Assembly (NCBI GenBank): GCA_016508695.1
Contig: VNKQ01000003.1
Span: forward strand, 1,364,001-1,428,000
DNA: 64,000 bases
Source of the DNA: Hyphodiscus hymeniophilus
Lineage: Eukaryota > Ascomycota > Leotiomycetes > Helotiales > Hyphodiscaceae
Direction of reading: 5' to 3'
The notes under the pieces were generated by a model, which was given only the letters and a program-made list of their open reading frames with translations, had not been told where the DNA came from and searched no databases. This document shows, piece by piece, positions 22,132-33,639 of the stretch. Both the position numbers and the translations under genes were made by a program. The first letter of the stretch is position 1; each line of letters begins with the position of its first letter.

Positions 22132-23402
22132 TCAAGCCTCGGCAGCCGTCTCAGAATCAAGAGCCATGGGAGACGAAGCTCTTTCCTTCGGTTTCGCTTT
22201 CTTCCTCGAGCTCGGCGTGGATGTTTCTCCCTCAACCTTAACCTTCTTAGCTCTTGGCTTCTTTACCTTTCCGCTAGCAGGAGTTCCAGACTTGGGATGA
22301 TATCCACCATCATCATCTCTCTTTCTCTTCCCACCCTTCGTAGGTTCCAGACCACCAATCGTAGGATCATAGCCAATACCATCTTCCTCGACAATCTCCA
22401 AGGCATCGGGCTTGCTAGGTGCTGGCATGCTTGAACGCTTTCCTGCTCCGCGTAAGGATCCTGGCTTTCCGTTTGACTTCTCGCTGCCTTCGCCATCTTG
22501 GAGGAATACCTTGGGCTCATTTCGCCGAAGCCAATTGTAGACGCTGTGTGGGTTCTGGAGCGCAAGGTCTAGCGGCGCAGAGACGTGGTGGTGGTGGGGT
22601 GTGGGGGGAGCCGCTCCAAGGGCAGAGTCGATTTCGTAGATGTATTCATCCATGGCGTCAAGGGTGAGGTATGTGCTGGGTTCAGTGTAGCCACTGAGCG
22701 GGGCGAAAGAAGACGAGAGGTCAGGAGGGCGATTGGGACTACCGGCATTGAGATGGGGAGTGGTATCTATGAGAGAGGCGAGCGATTCCGAGGAATTCGA
22801 AGAAGATCTCTCCGCAGTCTTCTCGTCAAGAATCTTGCAGATTTCATTGTAGATTGCTTGGCCTTCGAGTGTGTCATTGTCTCCCGCGAGAGCAAGCTCT
22901 TCGGATGTAATCAGATCTGGGACAGGTGAGAGGGCAGGTGTTTCGGCGTAGAGATTGATGCGCTTGTCGGCTGGGATTTGGGCGGAGTTGTTCACATCGA
23001 GAAGAAGCTCCAGGATCTGACTGAGAACATATTAAGCTTTGTTTATTCGACATGAAGGATTGGGGACAAACTCAATCTCTATGGCGAGTCGAGCCGAGGT
23101 CTCCTTAGCTTGATGCCCTGCCGTGCAGAGGTTGTTGCTCTCTTTCATTACCTCATCAAACTTCACGCGCATCTTGCGATACTTCTTCCTGATTGATGCC
23201 ATGTTAGTTGATGTCGCATGAGGGCATATCTCTCGGGCGTCGCGAAATATTACTCGTTTGCCATGAATGAGGTAGCTGCCACTGGGGGAACATACTTGAA
23301 CGATTTGTAGGTTGGCTTCGCATCTTCGTCTTTCTCGACCACAGCCTCGTGAGAATTCATGCCCACCTCAGTTCCTGGACCTTGCTCTTCGTTGACCTCC
23401 AT
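22132..23402 (-). CDS. IEC3: INO80 chromatin-remodelling complex subunit Iec3-like
   Basis: Three exons (23402-23296, 23188-23072, 23020-22132) with introns of 107 and 51 bp encode 370 residues. The first exon ends at PTYKSF and joins KKYRKMRVKFDEVMKESNNL, then a coiled coil runs into EIDQILELLLDVNNSAQIP. This N-terminal coiled-coil pattern resembles the fungal Ino80_Iec3 family (first described in fission yeast). The rest is low complexity with a DAMDEYIYEID segment, a histidine run (PTPHHHH) and a basic KRKRDDD...KKPRAKKVKV tail that looks like a nuclear localisation signal and an AT-hook-like region. The donor of intron 2 (GTTTGT) is weaker than usual but gives a perfectly phased joint. 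Expected role: accessory subunit of the nucleosome-sliding INO80 complex. The family call rests on the N-terminal motif only. Confidence 0.7.
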
Positions 23403-23936
23403 CGCGGTTGTTGGATTCTGTAGCTAGACTGTGCACAATGGCTGAGAGAAATGCACCATCAAGGCATCGGAGAGTTGTTAACCGATTAACCTTCTTGGGG
23501 CTAGATCCGGAGGTAATCTGTAATTTACACCGACAAAAAGTTGCAAAGTAATCCTGAAAAATAATAGTTGAATGAACAAAACAATTTTCCAAACAGCACT
23601 ATCGACAGCCACGCTGCTGTATATCTTTGGCATACACTGCAAGGACACAGGCGAGCTTTTGAATTGAGAAGAGAGAAAGGAATCTTTGTTTCACCACAAA
23701 TACAGGTGTCAATCCGCAGAAGGGCGGGGTCAAGGTTTGCCTTCAACAACCCTCCAATAGCCGTCTTCCACTGATCAAAATCCATAGAAGTATTGCCTAT
23801 CACCGAACAAGCTCATCCGCCACGGAAGGCTATCCAAGCCTGCCCCAGAGCTCTTAGCTCGTTTTCTGCTCAGGACCAAACTCCGCAGCACCAATACCCT
23901 CTCACACAGCATATAAGTCTCATTCAATCCGCAACC
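23403..23936. promoter_or_regulatory. Divergent promoter between IEC3 and NOP13
   Basis: A 534 bp region between two divergent starts. Nuclear chromatin and ribosome-biogenesis genes share it. Small frames inside it are not supported as coding. Confidence 0.45.
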
Positions 23937-25397
23937 ATGGCACCTTTACAGCTTCTCGCGAAGGAGACTATGAAGGACCCCAAGTTGAAGAAAGATAAGA
24001 CTACCAAGAAGAGAAAAGCTAGTGAACTGGTTGAGTCTATGCCGTCAGCCTCTGCCGGTGTACAGAGTGCAGCTGTGTCTGAGCCAACTGCCATCCAAAC
24101 TAGCCAGTCACCTCATTCAGGTGGTGAATCGCCCCATGAATTAAAGGCATCCAGCAAGACAAAGAAAGACAAGTCCAGCAAGAAGAGAAAGGCTAGCGAC
24201 ATGGATGAGCCTGCACACATCGCCGCTGAGCATGCCACTTCGACCAATGTACCAGATGCAGCTTCATCGCCCAAATCCGACACTGATATTCTCCAAGAAC
24301 CGGCAAGCAAGAAACGCAAATGTTCCGTTGAAGAGATCGAAGTTGACGTCACTGCTCCTGAACCACCCTCCAAGAAAACTCTGCGGCGTCTCAAGAAGGG
24401 CAAGCCGCTTCCACCGTCTAAATCTGGTGTCGACTCCACGCCAGAGTCAGAGCCCAAGAAGAAGGCAGAAGTCGAGAAAAGATCAGAGCATGGAGTGTGG
24501 ATTGGCAACATGCCATGGAGCGTATCCAAAGACGACCTTCGTACATTCCTTATTGACCACTCGGAAATCACATCAGAGATGATCACCAGAGTTCATATGC
24601 CAGGACCCAACGACTCCAAGCCCGCCAACAAGGTTGAGAAGAATTTTGGCAAGGTTCAGCACAATAAGGGCTTTGCGTATGTGGATTTCTCGACAGCAGA
24701 AGCAGTAGAAAAGGCAGTTGAGCTATCCGAGCAGTTGATGTCCGGAAGACGGCTGTTGATCAAAAACCAGAAATCATTCGAGGGTCGGCCGGAGAAGACG
24801 AAGGAGGAGACCAGAAACGATGGGAAACCTCCCAGTACGAGAATCTTCATGGGCAACCTGAGCTATGACATTACAGAAGACATTCTCAAGGACCATTTCG
24901 AGAAGTGTGGAGCGATTGAGAGTGTCAAGGTTGCTACCTTCGAGGACTCGGGCAAGTGTAAGGGATATGCTTGGATCGTGTTCGAGGAATTGGAGGCGGC
25001 ACAAAACGCTGTTCGAGGCTTTGTTCGTATCGAGGAGGCATCATCTGACGTGTCGCAGTCGGATGATGAGGATGACTCTGATAGGGAGGGAAAAGTCAGC
25101 AAGCCTAAGAAGACCAAGACTATCAAAAGGTGGGTTAATAAGATTAAGGGTCGACCTTTGAGGATGGAGTTCGCTGAGGGCGCTGATGTGAGATATAAGA
25201 AGCGATATGGAAAGGATGGCACGAAGAATGCTCACACAGGAGCTTTTGGGGCTTCGGGAGAGGAGGTGAAGGAGAAGGCATTAAGATCTGCCCCGGAGTT
25301 TCGGCCTAGTGAGGGCGTCAGCTATGATAGGCCTTACGGTGCTCCTCGCTTAACCGGCGGGATCGTGAAGTCAGAAGGGAAAAAGGTCACTTTTTAG
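23937..25397 (+). CDS. NOP13: Nucleolar RNA-binding protein with two RRMs (Nop13-like)
   Basis: Single-exon 486-residue protein starting at the ATG of GCAACCATGG; the frame stays open 144 bp upstream but without another ATG. Residues 1-180 alternate Lys-rich clusters (KKDKTTKKRKASE, KKDKSSKKRKASD, ASKKRK) with acidic/Ser stretches, typical of nucleolar proteins. RRM1 (about 186-275) has WIGNMPWSVSKDDLRTFL and KGFAYVDFSTAEAVEKAV; RRM2 (about 300-400) has RIFMGNLSYDITEDIL and KGYAWIVFEELEAAQNAV. An acidic insert (SDDEDDSDREGK) lies between RRM2 and a conserved basic C-terminus (KGRPLRMEFAEGADVRYKKRYG). This order fits yeast Nop13, found in pre-60S/nucleolar particles; Nop12 is the nearest alternative. 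Confidence 0.82.
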   Translation: MAPLQLLAKETMKDPKLKKDKTTKKRKASELVESMPSASAGVQSAAVSEPTAIQTSQSPHSGGESPHELKASSKTKKDKSSKKRKASDMDEPAHIAAEHATSTNVPDAASSPKSDTDILQEPASKKRKCSVEEIEVDVTAPEPPSKKTLRRLKKGKPLPPSKSGVDSTPESEPKKKAEVEKRSEHGVWIGNMPWSVSKDDLRTFLIDHSEITSEMITRVHMPGPNDSKPANKVEKNFGKVQHNKGFAYVDFSTAEAVEKAVELSEQLMSGRRLLIKNQKSFEGRPEKTKEETRNDGKPPSTRIFMGNLSYDITEDILKDHFEKCGAIESVKVATFEDSGKCKGYAWIVFEELEAAQNAVRGFVRIEEASSDVSQSDDEDDSDREGKVSKPKKTKTIKRWVNKIKGRPLRMEFAEGADVRYKKRYGKDGTKNAHTGAFGASGEEVKEKALRSAPEFRPSEGVSYDRPYGAPRLTGGIVKSEGKKVTF

Positions 25398-27814
25398 TAG
25401 TAACACCCAAATCGTCTTCAACTCAACAAAGATTTCTTCAATCACAAGTTAATGGAAACAGTCAAGTGATTATACGACACCTACTTCTACGGATCCGAAT
25501 TGCTACAAATATTTGAGAGATTAAAGTATTGTCTCTTTGCTCTCCGAGTCTCCAGATCTTAGTACGTCTCTTCCTTCATCGTAGGTCTTGATGCCTCCTT
25601 CTTGCCTCTCACACACACACACATACACGGATATCTGCGGCGGCTGTACCCAACTCTTAAATATCATTGTCAGCGACCTGGGTATCTCACGGCTCACATA
25701 TCTTCCCCTATCGCGAAAGCGAAGATGTTCTTGAAAGTCAGCACTTATTTCACCGTCAAGCTTGCTCATCACAATCGATCGATGTGGGTGTTCGTAAACG
25801 GTGAGGCCCTTCTTATTGATACCTCACCACTGTCGAGCTCCCTCTCGCTCCGCAATCTATCCATCGTTGTGGACAATATTAGCCAATAGCAGTTTATTTC
25901 GGCATCATACAAGCTCGTCTTTGGGTGCTCGTTCCGGTTCTCATTGCCTAGACTTCCTTTCCAAGTCATGCGCAACACAGAGTCACAAGGCGAGCCTCGA
26001 CGTCGGTTCAGATTTAGTATCCAATATTGGAGAGTCCCCCCACCGACCAAAGCACTCGATAACAAAAGAGCATCGATGGTATGAAAACCCATGTTCTGGG
26101 AGGATTCTTGACACCAAAATAATGACTCCGGGTTAGGCCATAAAGTCTTCAAAAGCGAAAGAACATCGACACGAAGGAATCCACACTCAACAATATAAGA
26201 AAGGCCCTGGAAGACTAGAAGGAAAAGGTCACTCGGCAGCGGAGTAGAGGATTAACAATGACAAGAGCGTTGGCGACAAATAAGGTTGTCAATAATTGGA
26301 AAGCTCCGAGGAGCCCGTTGTTGTTCTGTTGGCACCAAGAGCATCCACCAGTAACGAGCGAAACCATTCATGTCATGTAAATAACTCACTCCATGGAAAA
26401 GATATTGATAGTGAGAACATTTATTTCGAACTATGCCTCGATATCAGGCATTGGGTTTCGAAGTGACAAGGAGCATCGTCAGTGGAAGAAATCTCTAAGA
26501 AGTTCTGGAGCCTTCAAAGATTTATATTCCTAGCAGCTGCTTCTGGCCATCCAAGTTGCTCCGTATATTTGAAGAGTTTAGGGTACTAGGCAGAATCAAT
26601 AAGTACGAGCGTGGAGAATTTGAGGCCGTATTCAATCAGATGTATGCTTGTCTAAATCTCGAGCTCAAAAGCGAATCCGAAGTGTTCGAAAAATGTTTAG
26701 CAATTAGATACTTGGCAGAACGAGTGGAAACCCTTTTGTCTCTTCTGTACCCTCAAGTTGGGCCGCAACCAAACTAGAAATAATGTTATATTAAAAACGA
26801 ACCAATGCGTGGCGACATGGGGACCTCCAAGGTATCCCTAATGAAATGATTTTGCCCACAAGATCGCCTTTTCAGCTCTCTTGGATCCGTTGACTTGCCC
26901 CGCGCGGGATGTACTGTACTAATAAGTGGAGACCTTTTTCAAATATGTGAGGGTCCGCAATTGTATCAAAAGTTGATTACGAGAAGTGGTTTTGAGTCTC
27001 GAGTAACAATGCCCAGATACGTTGTAGTTTCACTGGAAACTTGGAAAGTCAATAAAGAGCTAGCCCGCCATTGAGCTTTGATATCTGGAAAAATCTGGAG
27101 AAACTGCAAGTTTCCAGACGAAAACTGGAAGATTCGAATCCGCGCCCAGACCAATCTGACGGATGAATTAGGGGAAAGAATCTGCCCCGCTTACCTAGCA
27201 TCATAATCCTGGCTTTGTGCAACATAGACCATGATTCGTGTTTGGTGGTTGAAAGAGCCGTTGTTGTCCTATTGTGAGGGGTGGCATTATTCAACCGAAA
27301 ACAGGGACGATGAACTCTTTGAAACTCAATACTGGAGATTTATCCTTGTTCGGTAACCTTTCCATCACAAAGACTATCTGATAGAACCTTTCACCTTTGA
27401 AGTTATGCCTCGTTTTTTGAAAGGTTCAACCAAAGTCTCGAGTCTCTCTCTCTTCGCTTCCCGGAAGAGCCATCGCATCCAACACTAACCAAAATTGGCC
27501 AAGGAAGGCGGCAGGGATTCGATTTATCGTGCTCTCCATTTCCTCAGCAGCATTTGAGCCTCCAATTTCCAAAGATTCATCTCTTCTCCTTCTCCCACTT
27601 GTTGCTCATCGGTGTGCCGGTATCACCCATTACGCCTGCGAAACATCAAACAGATACCGAGACTCTTACCAACAACATCTATTGCCGCGGGCGGTACATA
27701 TCCGTTCACAACGCCACTACTGCATGATCTGTCACGGAATACTGCCCCTTCTATCCTCCACGCTCGCCCGCCAGCCCGTCGCATCTTGAACCGCAGTACA
27801 TATAGATCCTCGCC
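25398..27814. other. Intergenic, 2.4 kb
   Basis: A long spacer between NOP13 and the Barentsz-like gene. Overlapping frames on both strands between 25521 and 26152 show no domain. The only stretch with protein-like composition is 26499-26777 (listed separately). A short (CA)n-like run, CACACACACACACA, is at about 25609-25622. No tRNA or obvious transposon end was seen. Confidence 0.4.
26499..26777 (+). pseudogene. Possible gene remnant or terminal exon, unknown product
   Basis: An open stretch of 92 codons ending in TAG, with balanced amino-acid use and a helix-like pattern (RIFEEFRVLGRINKYERG, FEKCLAIRYLAERVETLLSL). It has no ATG near its 5' end; the only internal Met is about residue 48 of the open stretch. 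It could be the last exon of a small gene whose upstream exon I cannot find, or a fragment of a decayed gene. Composition is the only evidence, so confidence is low. Confidence 0.25.
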
Positions 27815-30000
27815 ATGGCTCCTCATCGCAGAAAGGATCTAGCTGTAACTCGAAGACGGGTTGAGGACGAGGGCGATGAAGAAGGGGTCTTGGATGCCGA
27901 AGATCAGGATGATGATTCGTTGAGTGAGGGGTCGATAATAAGTGAGGAAGGTGACGGACATGAAGATTACGAGGTCGTCATACTTGGAACGGACTCTGCT
28001 CTTCCTTCTGGGCTGTTGAAAGTCAATGGAAAGGCGTACCCGCCGTCGAAGGCAGACAAGGACAGCTCAAGCAATGGCAATGCTCCAGGTTCTAGAAAGC
28101 AGCTCACAAATGGCACTAGTGATATGGATATGATGCTCAGTGGACTCAAGATATCAGAACAGCCCGGGTCTACGGAGGAAGTGCAGTATGAGGATACACG
28201 CGAAGGTGCCGGTACCGTAGAGCCATCACCAATTGTTGTTAATTCAACTGCTCACATGGATCGACCACAAGAATTACCGCACGAACGGAGACGACGTGAA
28301 CACGAGGAATACAAGAAAAAGAGAGATGCGGATCCAGCATTTGTGCCGAATAGGGGAGCGTTCTTCATGCATGATCACCGTCATGCTGGACCTGCCGCGA
28401 ACGGGTTCCGGCCATTTGGAAGAGGTCGAGGTAGAGGCAGGCCTGGTATTGGAGGTCCATATGCACCCATTAAGTATGATATATCTCCGTTATTCAGGAA
28501 GATCATATGCTAATCCGTTCTAGTCAAATGCAGCAGCCTTTCGAGCCTACTGAAGCACGTTGGGCTCACGATATGCACGAGGTGATCACTGAGCCAGGTC
28601 CACGAAATTTCCAGGCCCCAAATTATGCGAATGGCAGCGCTTCAACAGCGAGTACCTCAAAGGTCGCACCTCCAAACAGAGCACTCTCTACGACGAAGCA
28701 CATTGGTAATGTTCAAATCCGCGTATACCTTGAATCGATGGAAAAACCTTTCGTATTTCCGGGCATTACAGTCAAGCAATACACCCGCCTGCCAGATCAC
28801 CGACCTCCCCTCCGCCGAGACAAACCTGTCCGAATATCTCTTCCGGACCATCCACCCCGTTATATATTCCCTGCTGTGGATAGGTCGTTTATCTTCATCC
28901 CAAGAGCGATGAGACCAAACCAGCAAGGCTTTGGACGTGGTAGAGGTAGATCCGGGCTGGGGTCTATTGGTGGCTACTCGAGACGAACAAGCGTTTTTGG
29001 CGGCTCTATGTATGGCAGTGCTTACACCCCTAGCGTTGCCATGAGTCGTCGCTCGTCGCTTGCTCGAGAGATCAACAGAGACAGCCTTGTCTCCCCGACT
29101 GGATCTACAATGTCTCGGCCACAGATGCAGATGGATTCATCTCGACCTGTCGTGAAGTTACCACCATCGAGCCACTCTGTGCAGCCACAAAACCTACCTG
29201 CTTCCGACAGTGAGCAGCAGAATGGCCCACCAGCTACGTCCATCGACGATCTGCCACGCCCTCAGACCTACCCACTTCCCCAAAAGCCAACGTTCCGCGA
29301 GAATCGTCCTAACCCGATCCCTATGCATCAACCTCGACCACAGAAAGCTGTCTCTGTCGCCGACATCGAATCACCTGCAACTCTATCATTCAATCCTCCA
29401 CAACAGCAGCAACAGCCATTCCATCAGCAAGTACCTGTCCAGGTTAATGGCAATGGCTACCCGAGCGACACCATGTTACACTCTCGCAACCCGTCATACC
29501 CAAGTCAGGCTTCAACTGGTACTCCCTTGTCACAGATACCCGAGCGAGCTATTCATGCCCAGCCTTTCCAACCCCATCCATTTCAACCACAATCGCAAAG
29601 TTTCTATCAACAACCCTACCCAGTGATGCAACCTTCACAGCAAGGGTACTACTACCCGCAAACCTTTAACCAGACAATGGCTCCATCCGCTGGTGCAGCT
29701 CCGTTTGTTCCTGCTCAGCCGCAGCCGCAACCGCACCAGCCTCAGCAGCAGCAACCAGACGCATCACAAGGAGGGGTGCAAAACCTTGTTGCTCAAGAAG
29801 TCAACGGCATGGTCTATTACTACGATGCTACACAAATCCCGGCGGTTGCTACCTTCCCAGCTTACCAGCAACCGGCACCTCAATCATATCATATGCAACA
29901 AGTTGGTGGAGTGATGGGAGGCATGTTTCCTGCGACTCCAAGTCCAGACGGGTTTTACTATCCCCAAGCGCCTCAGGGCGTGGTCTATTATCCGCAGTGA
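27815..30000 (+). CDS. Barentsz/CASC3-like exon-junction-complex protein (Btz domain)
   Basis: Exons 27815-28473 and 28524-30000 around a 50 bp intron (GTATGA donor, TTCTAG acceptor, phase 2) give 711 residues. The N-terminus is acidic, followed near 150-260 by the Btz (SELOR) pattern: HERRRREHEEYKKKRDADP, AFVPNRGAFFMHDHR, a GRGRGRGRPG run and, after the intron, EARWAHDMHE. In animals this segment wraps around eIF4AIII in the exon junction complex. A further conserved-looking block (GNVQIRVYLESMEKPFVFPG, then PPRYIFPAVDRSFIFIPRAMRP) follows at about 275-375. The rest is a Gln/Pro/Tyr-rich tail, likely disordered and possibly prone to phase separation. Expected partner: eIF4AIII; role in mRNA localisation or surveillance. 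It is less certain whether this fungus assembles a full exon junction complex. Confidence 0.8.
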
Positions 30001-30749
30001 TACATTTCTTCTAGGCGGACCACTTTTGTTATATCTCTTTAATGCTCTCAGCGATCTTATTCAGGCCGTGGGTTTATTATGCGTTTGGAAGCTAGCGTTG
30101 CGATCGTTTCTCATTGCACTTCATCCCCGAAAAGACATTTATCATTGATCGTTGGCTCCCAAAAGAAGGGGCTGACGATCTCTGCGCATCATTGGCGATG
30201 CTCACCTGGATTCCGAGGGTCGGACTTCGGGCTACCGGGTGCAATCTGTATGTGGTGCATTATGATTTTGTTCTTCGTCATTGTCGTTAAGAAAGATTCC
30301 TGTGTCCCTGTCGTGGCGATGGCCGTTGCCTATGGGTTCAGTGGTGCGTAGAGTAGGACAGGTAGTTAAATAGGAGAATATTCAGTGAGGTGATATTGAT
30401 ATGCCTGAGATTGACCGGGTTGAATTGTGAGCATGTTCCGGTTGCCTATCTTGGCCAAAATATTTGACGTTTATCCACGCCGTTCTAGGCAATCTGGAAA
30501 CTTGTGTTCTCAGAATAAAAGAGGCGAGATCGAAATACGCAACCCTAAGAGGAACGCAACTCCAGGCATTCTAATCAAATTGGACGAATGATGGCCAACG
30601 AAGCAAGTGTCCACACTTGCATTGAGGTACTAACCATCAATACGGACTTAGGTGATGTGAACCGACGTTGCGGCGCTTGAGATGACACGACTGCGATCTA
30701 CCTATGTACCTGCACCGGCTGGAATGCGCTTTCCTAACGTTACTGTACC
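30001..30749. other. Intergenic, left flank of the transposon block
   Basis: About 750 bp with the 3' UTR of the Barentsz-like gene and normal-composition sequence up to the transposon boundary. A 90-codon frame (30079-30351) ends in a hydrophobic stretch but shows no family and is not supported. Confidence 0.45.
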
Positions 30750-30762
30750 TTATCTCATAAAT

Positions 30763-30881
30763 CAGACCCTCTATAGGTTTTGCCGTGTTTACAAATTAGC
30801 GCAAATTATCTCCCACGCCAAAATAAGCGAACTCCTGCACCAATCACAGCGTCAAACCAGGCAAAACCTCTAGAGGGTCTG
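30763..30881. repeat. Left terminal hairpin (22 bp arms)
   Basis: Arms 30763-30784 and 30860-30881 are inverted complements at 21 of 22 positions (CAGACCCTCTA...GGTTTTGCC). The 75 bp loop contains CTCCCACGCC and GCGAACTCCTGCACCAATCA, which has a same-orientation counterpart in the right hairpin. Sequence here still contains normal CA/TG dinucleotides, unlike the interior. Confidence 0.9.
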
Positions 30882-31248
30882 AGAGTAACTAGTCGCGTTT
30901 TTGGTAGGAGTCCAAAATATTTGTTAGGGACGAAATCATTGGTTTTCAAGCTTATAGTTATACTATTTAACCACGCTTATTTAAATAACTAGTAAGGCCG
31001 ATTTAAAGGTTTGCTTCTTCTTTATTAATATGATTAACAATTAATTTTATAAGTTATATAGTTATATTATTATACTAATTATTATAAGTAGTGTTTTTGC
31101 CTTAGTTATAGCCTTACTTAGCCCTTTTTAGTTGCCTAAGGCATTTACTTGCGTATTATATATACTATGCGCGTACTTACCTTACCGCTACCTTATTATT
31201 GCCTAAGGCACTAAAAGTAGAAAATTTTATAAGAACTCTTCCCGGAAC

Positions 31249-31253
31249 CCCCT
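31249..31253. repeat. Target-site duplication, left copy (CCCCT)
   Basis: Five bases directly left of the 5' LTR, identical to those directly right of the 3' LTR. Five base pairs is the usual duplication length for Ty3-type integrases. Confidence 0.85.
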
Positions 31254-31626
31254 TGTTACAAACCACATGACAGCTCGTGGCCTAAGGCTCGACAGCTAGG
31301 CTGTAAGAGAACCACGAGTAGAGATCACGTTAGTAGAGTACTACTTGGGATCACGTGATAGACCTCGAAGGACCTCGACGGTCTAAGACCTTAGCGGTCC
31401 TAGACCCAAGGGTTCCTCGAAGGTCCAATAAGGGACGAAGGTTTTATATAAGCAATAGTATTTCCTAGGTAAATAGAAGCTTTGTGCTTAACTCAAATAT
31501 AGTATCTTTATACTATACTTAGTAACTATAAAGGTTATATTCACCTTGACTACGATAGCTTCCCTAACTACCTAACCCCAACCTAATTGCTTACGAGACC
31601 AATACTAGGTAGCGAGGATTGTTACA
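31254..31626 (+). repeat. 5' LTR (373 bp)
   Basis: It starts TGTTACAAAC and ends ATTGTTACA, so it keeps TG...CA ends. It aligns without gaps to the 3' LTR; the differences I compared by eye were transitions (C/T or G/A). It contains the palindrome TCACGTGA (31351-31358) and TTTTATATAA near 31443, a possible TATA box. The right copy has changed its first bases from TGTTAC to TATTAC. Confidence 0.95.
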
Positions 31627-31639
31627 CTTTAAGTACTAA

Positions 31640-33100
31640 CCACACAAGTCGCCAAAGTATATATTATATTAAGGACTAACAATATCTACTAAAGGAGAAG
31701 CATCGACTAGTATACGGGCAGCTACGCCTGCACTAGGAAGTATACCCGCATTACTACTAGTATTAGTAAGAGAGTTGTATAAGGATATCAAAATCTTACT
31801 ACCGGATATATATAACAGAGAACGAAACAAACTCAAAGGATTTATCCTTCAAGTAGAACTCTACTTTACCTTTAATAAGGATAGATTCAAGTCCGATATA
31901 GAGAGAATCCTATTTATAATCTCGAGACTAGAGAAGGAAGCACTTAACTAGATTAAAGGCTACGCCGAAGACTATATAGTCAATACTAATAACTATAGAG
32001 CTATTACTACGGCTATAAAGAAGGACACTCAAAACCTATTCAGGTCGCTATTAAGCTTCGTATTAATCTTTCGGATAATATTCGGAGCAATAAATAAAGT
32101 ACGACAAGCCAAACAAACTATTTAGGTCCTTAAGTAGCGAGGGTTTATAACTAATTATACGTCCGAGTTTTAAAGGTACGCAACTCGAACCGGGTAAAAT
32201 AACGACGCACTTAAAGCCTAGTATTACCGAGGACTTAAGGACATAGTTAAAGACAAGCTAGTCAAGGAAGACAAACCCGGCTTAATACCTAAAATAATAG
32301 AACTAGCTTATCGAATCGATAACCGACTCTACGAAAGAAGCTTAGAAAAGAAAGGCTTTTACGATCCTAGATACTAACGACTATAATAGAAATACGAACG
32401 TCGAAGCTATAGGGAACTTATAAAGCTCGACGCTACGGTAAGGAAAGAACTCTCCCCTAAAAGTAAATAAAAATACATAAAAGAACGCACGTATTTTAAC
32501 TATAGCAAGACAGGCCACATAGTAAGGAATTGCCACACTAGAGGAAACGCCCGAGGAGGAGCCTAACAAAGAGGTAAATCTCGCGGCGGATTTAAGAGCA
32601 AGAATCCGAGAAGGGAAACGATTGCTACTACTATCCAAAGAAAAGGATAGGATAACGGACCTATATAGTTATGCGTTATATTGCGACTACCGTTTATAGA
32701 AATATCTTAAGAAGAGATTGTAAAAGGATTTAAACAGATTAGTATCGACGATAAAGATAGCGAAACGTAAACTATAGAGGAGTCGTCCTCTAAAGAAGAC
32801 ATTAAACCCATTACGAAACACTATTATAAAGCTACTCTTAAGACTATTAGCCCTAATAACTCTTAGCATATAACTCTAACAAAGATCGCGGAATAATACT
32901 TAATTATAAAACCGCGTATAGAGGCAATATATAAGAAAAAGCTATAAGAGTAGGAAGAGATACTTGAGGAGCTTACTCAAGAGGAACTCCTCTAATACTA
33001 TATCCTATCGGGAACTAAGACGGCGCAAGAACTAAAAATAGAGTTTCGAGAAGAGTAAATAAAAGAAGTAAGACGATAGACCGAATAAGTAAGAATCGGG
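31640..33100 (+). pseudogene. gag remnant with zinc knuckle
   Basis: Capsid/nucleocapsid region of the element, readable in reading frame 2 of the window (for example LKGFILQVELYFTF from 31832). The CCHC knuckle is at 32492-32533 and reads YFNYSKTGHIVRNC: the spacing is kept, but the first two zinc-binding cysteines have become tyrosine, which is what G-to-A change in TGY codons gives. Several in-frame stops are present. The borders are approximate. Confidence 0.75.
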
Positions 33101-33639
33101 AATATAAGCGTGCTAGAACATTAAGAAGAGGGACTTAATAGGCTTATATTACACCGGCTAAAGCTCCGCTACCTTAAGGAAGCTATTACTACACAGATAA
33201 AAAAAGCTACGACTATCCCGGCACCCCGAGTTACTAAAAGCTAGTAGTATCGCGACAAACTATCTGAAAATATCGACTATAAACTAGAACTAACTAAAAC
33301 AATCTAAGTATTAGGCGTTATAAAAGAATAGATACAAAAAGCAATAAAGGACGTAAAGGAGAAGGATAACGTCGCAAAGACCGATTACCCTCGACACAAA
33401 GAACTAATATAGAGCGCTTACTATACAAATAGTTGTCTCGTCTATTACTCTTTAAAAATAGACTATAGAAGGTTTCTACAATAGATAAAACCTATCTATT
33501 AACTAGAAATCGTACTAAAGAAATTGCAAACAGACTTCCTATTTAAATTACTACTAAGATCAAACGGCGAATCGTCAAAAAACTAGGAGGCACTAGAGGA
33601 AGAAGGCCACCTCTAGAACGCTATAAAGAGCCTAGGAAC

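Noticed and set aside
22585..22929. 114-codon plus-strand frame inside the IEC3-like gene
   Set aside because: It is the reverse complement of the IEC3 coding region; the minus-strand reading has a coherent exon structure.
27130..27143. GATTCGAATCCG resembles a tRNA T-arm
   Set aside because: The surrounding 80 bases do not form the D and anticodon arms or an acceptor stem on either strand.
17878..30000. Secondary-metabolite or other functional gene cluster
   Set aside because: The neighbouring genes serve unrelated core functions (transcription, TCA/NADPH, chromatin, ribosome and mRNA biology), with no backbone enzyme.
31254..31626. 5' LTR as part of the outer element's terminal repeat
   Set aside because: The 5 bp duplication and the second identical-length copy show it belongs to the inner retrotransposon.
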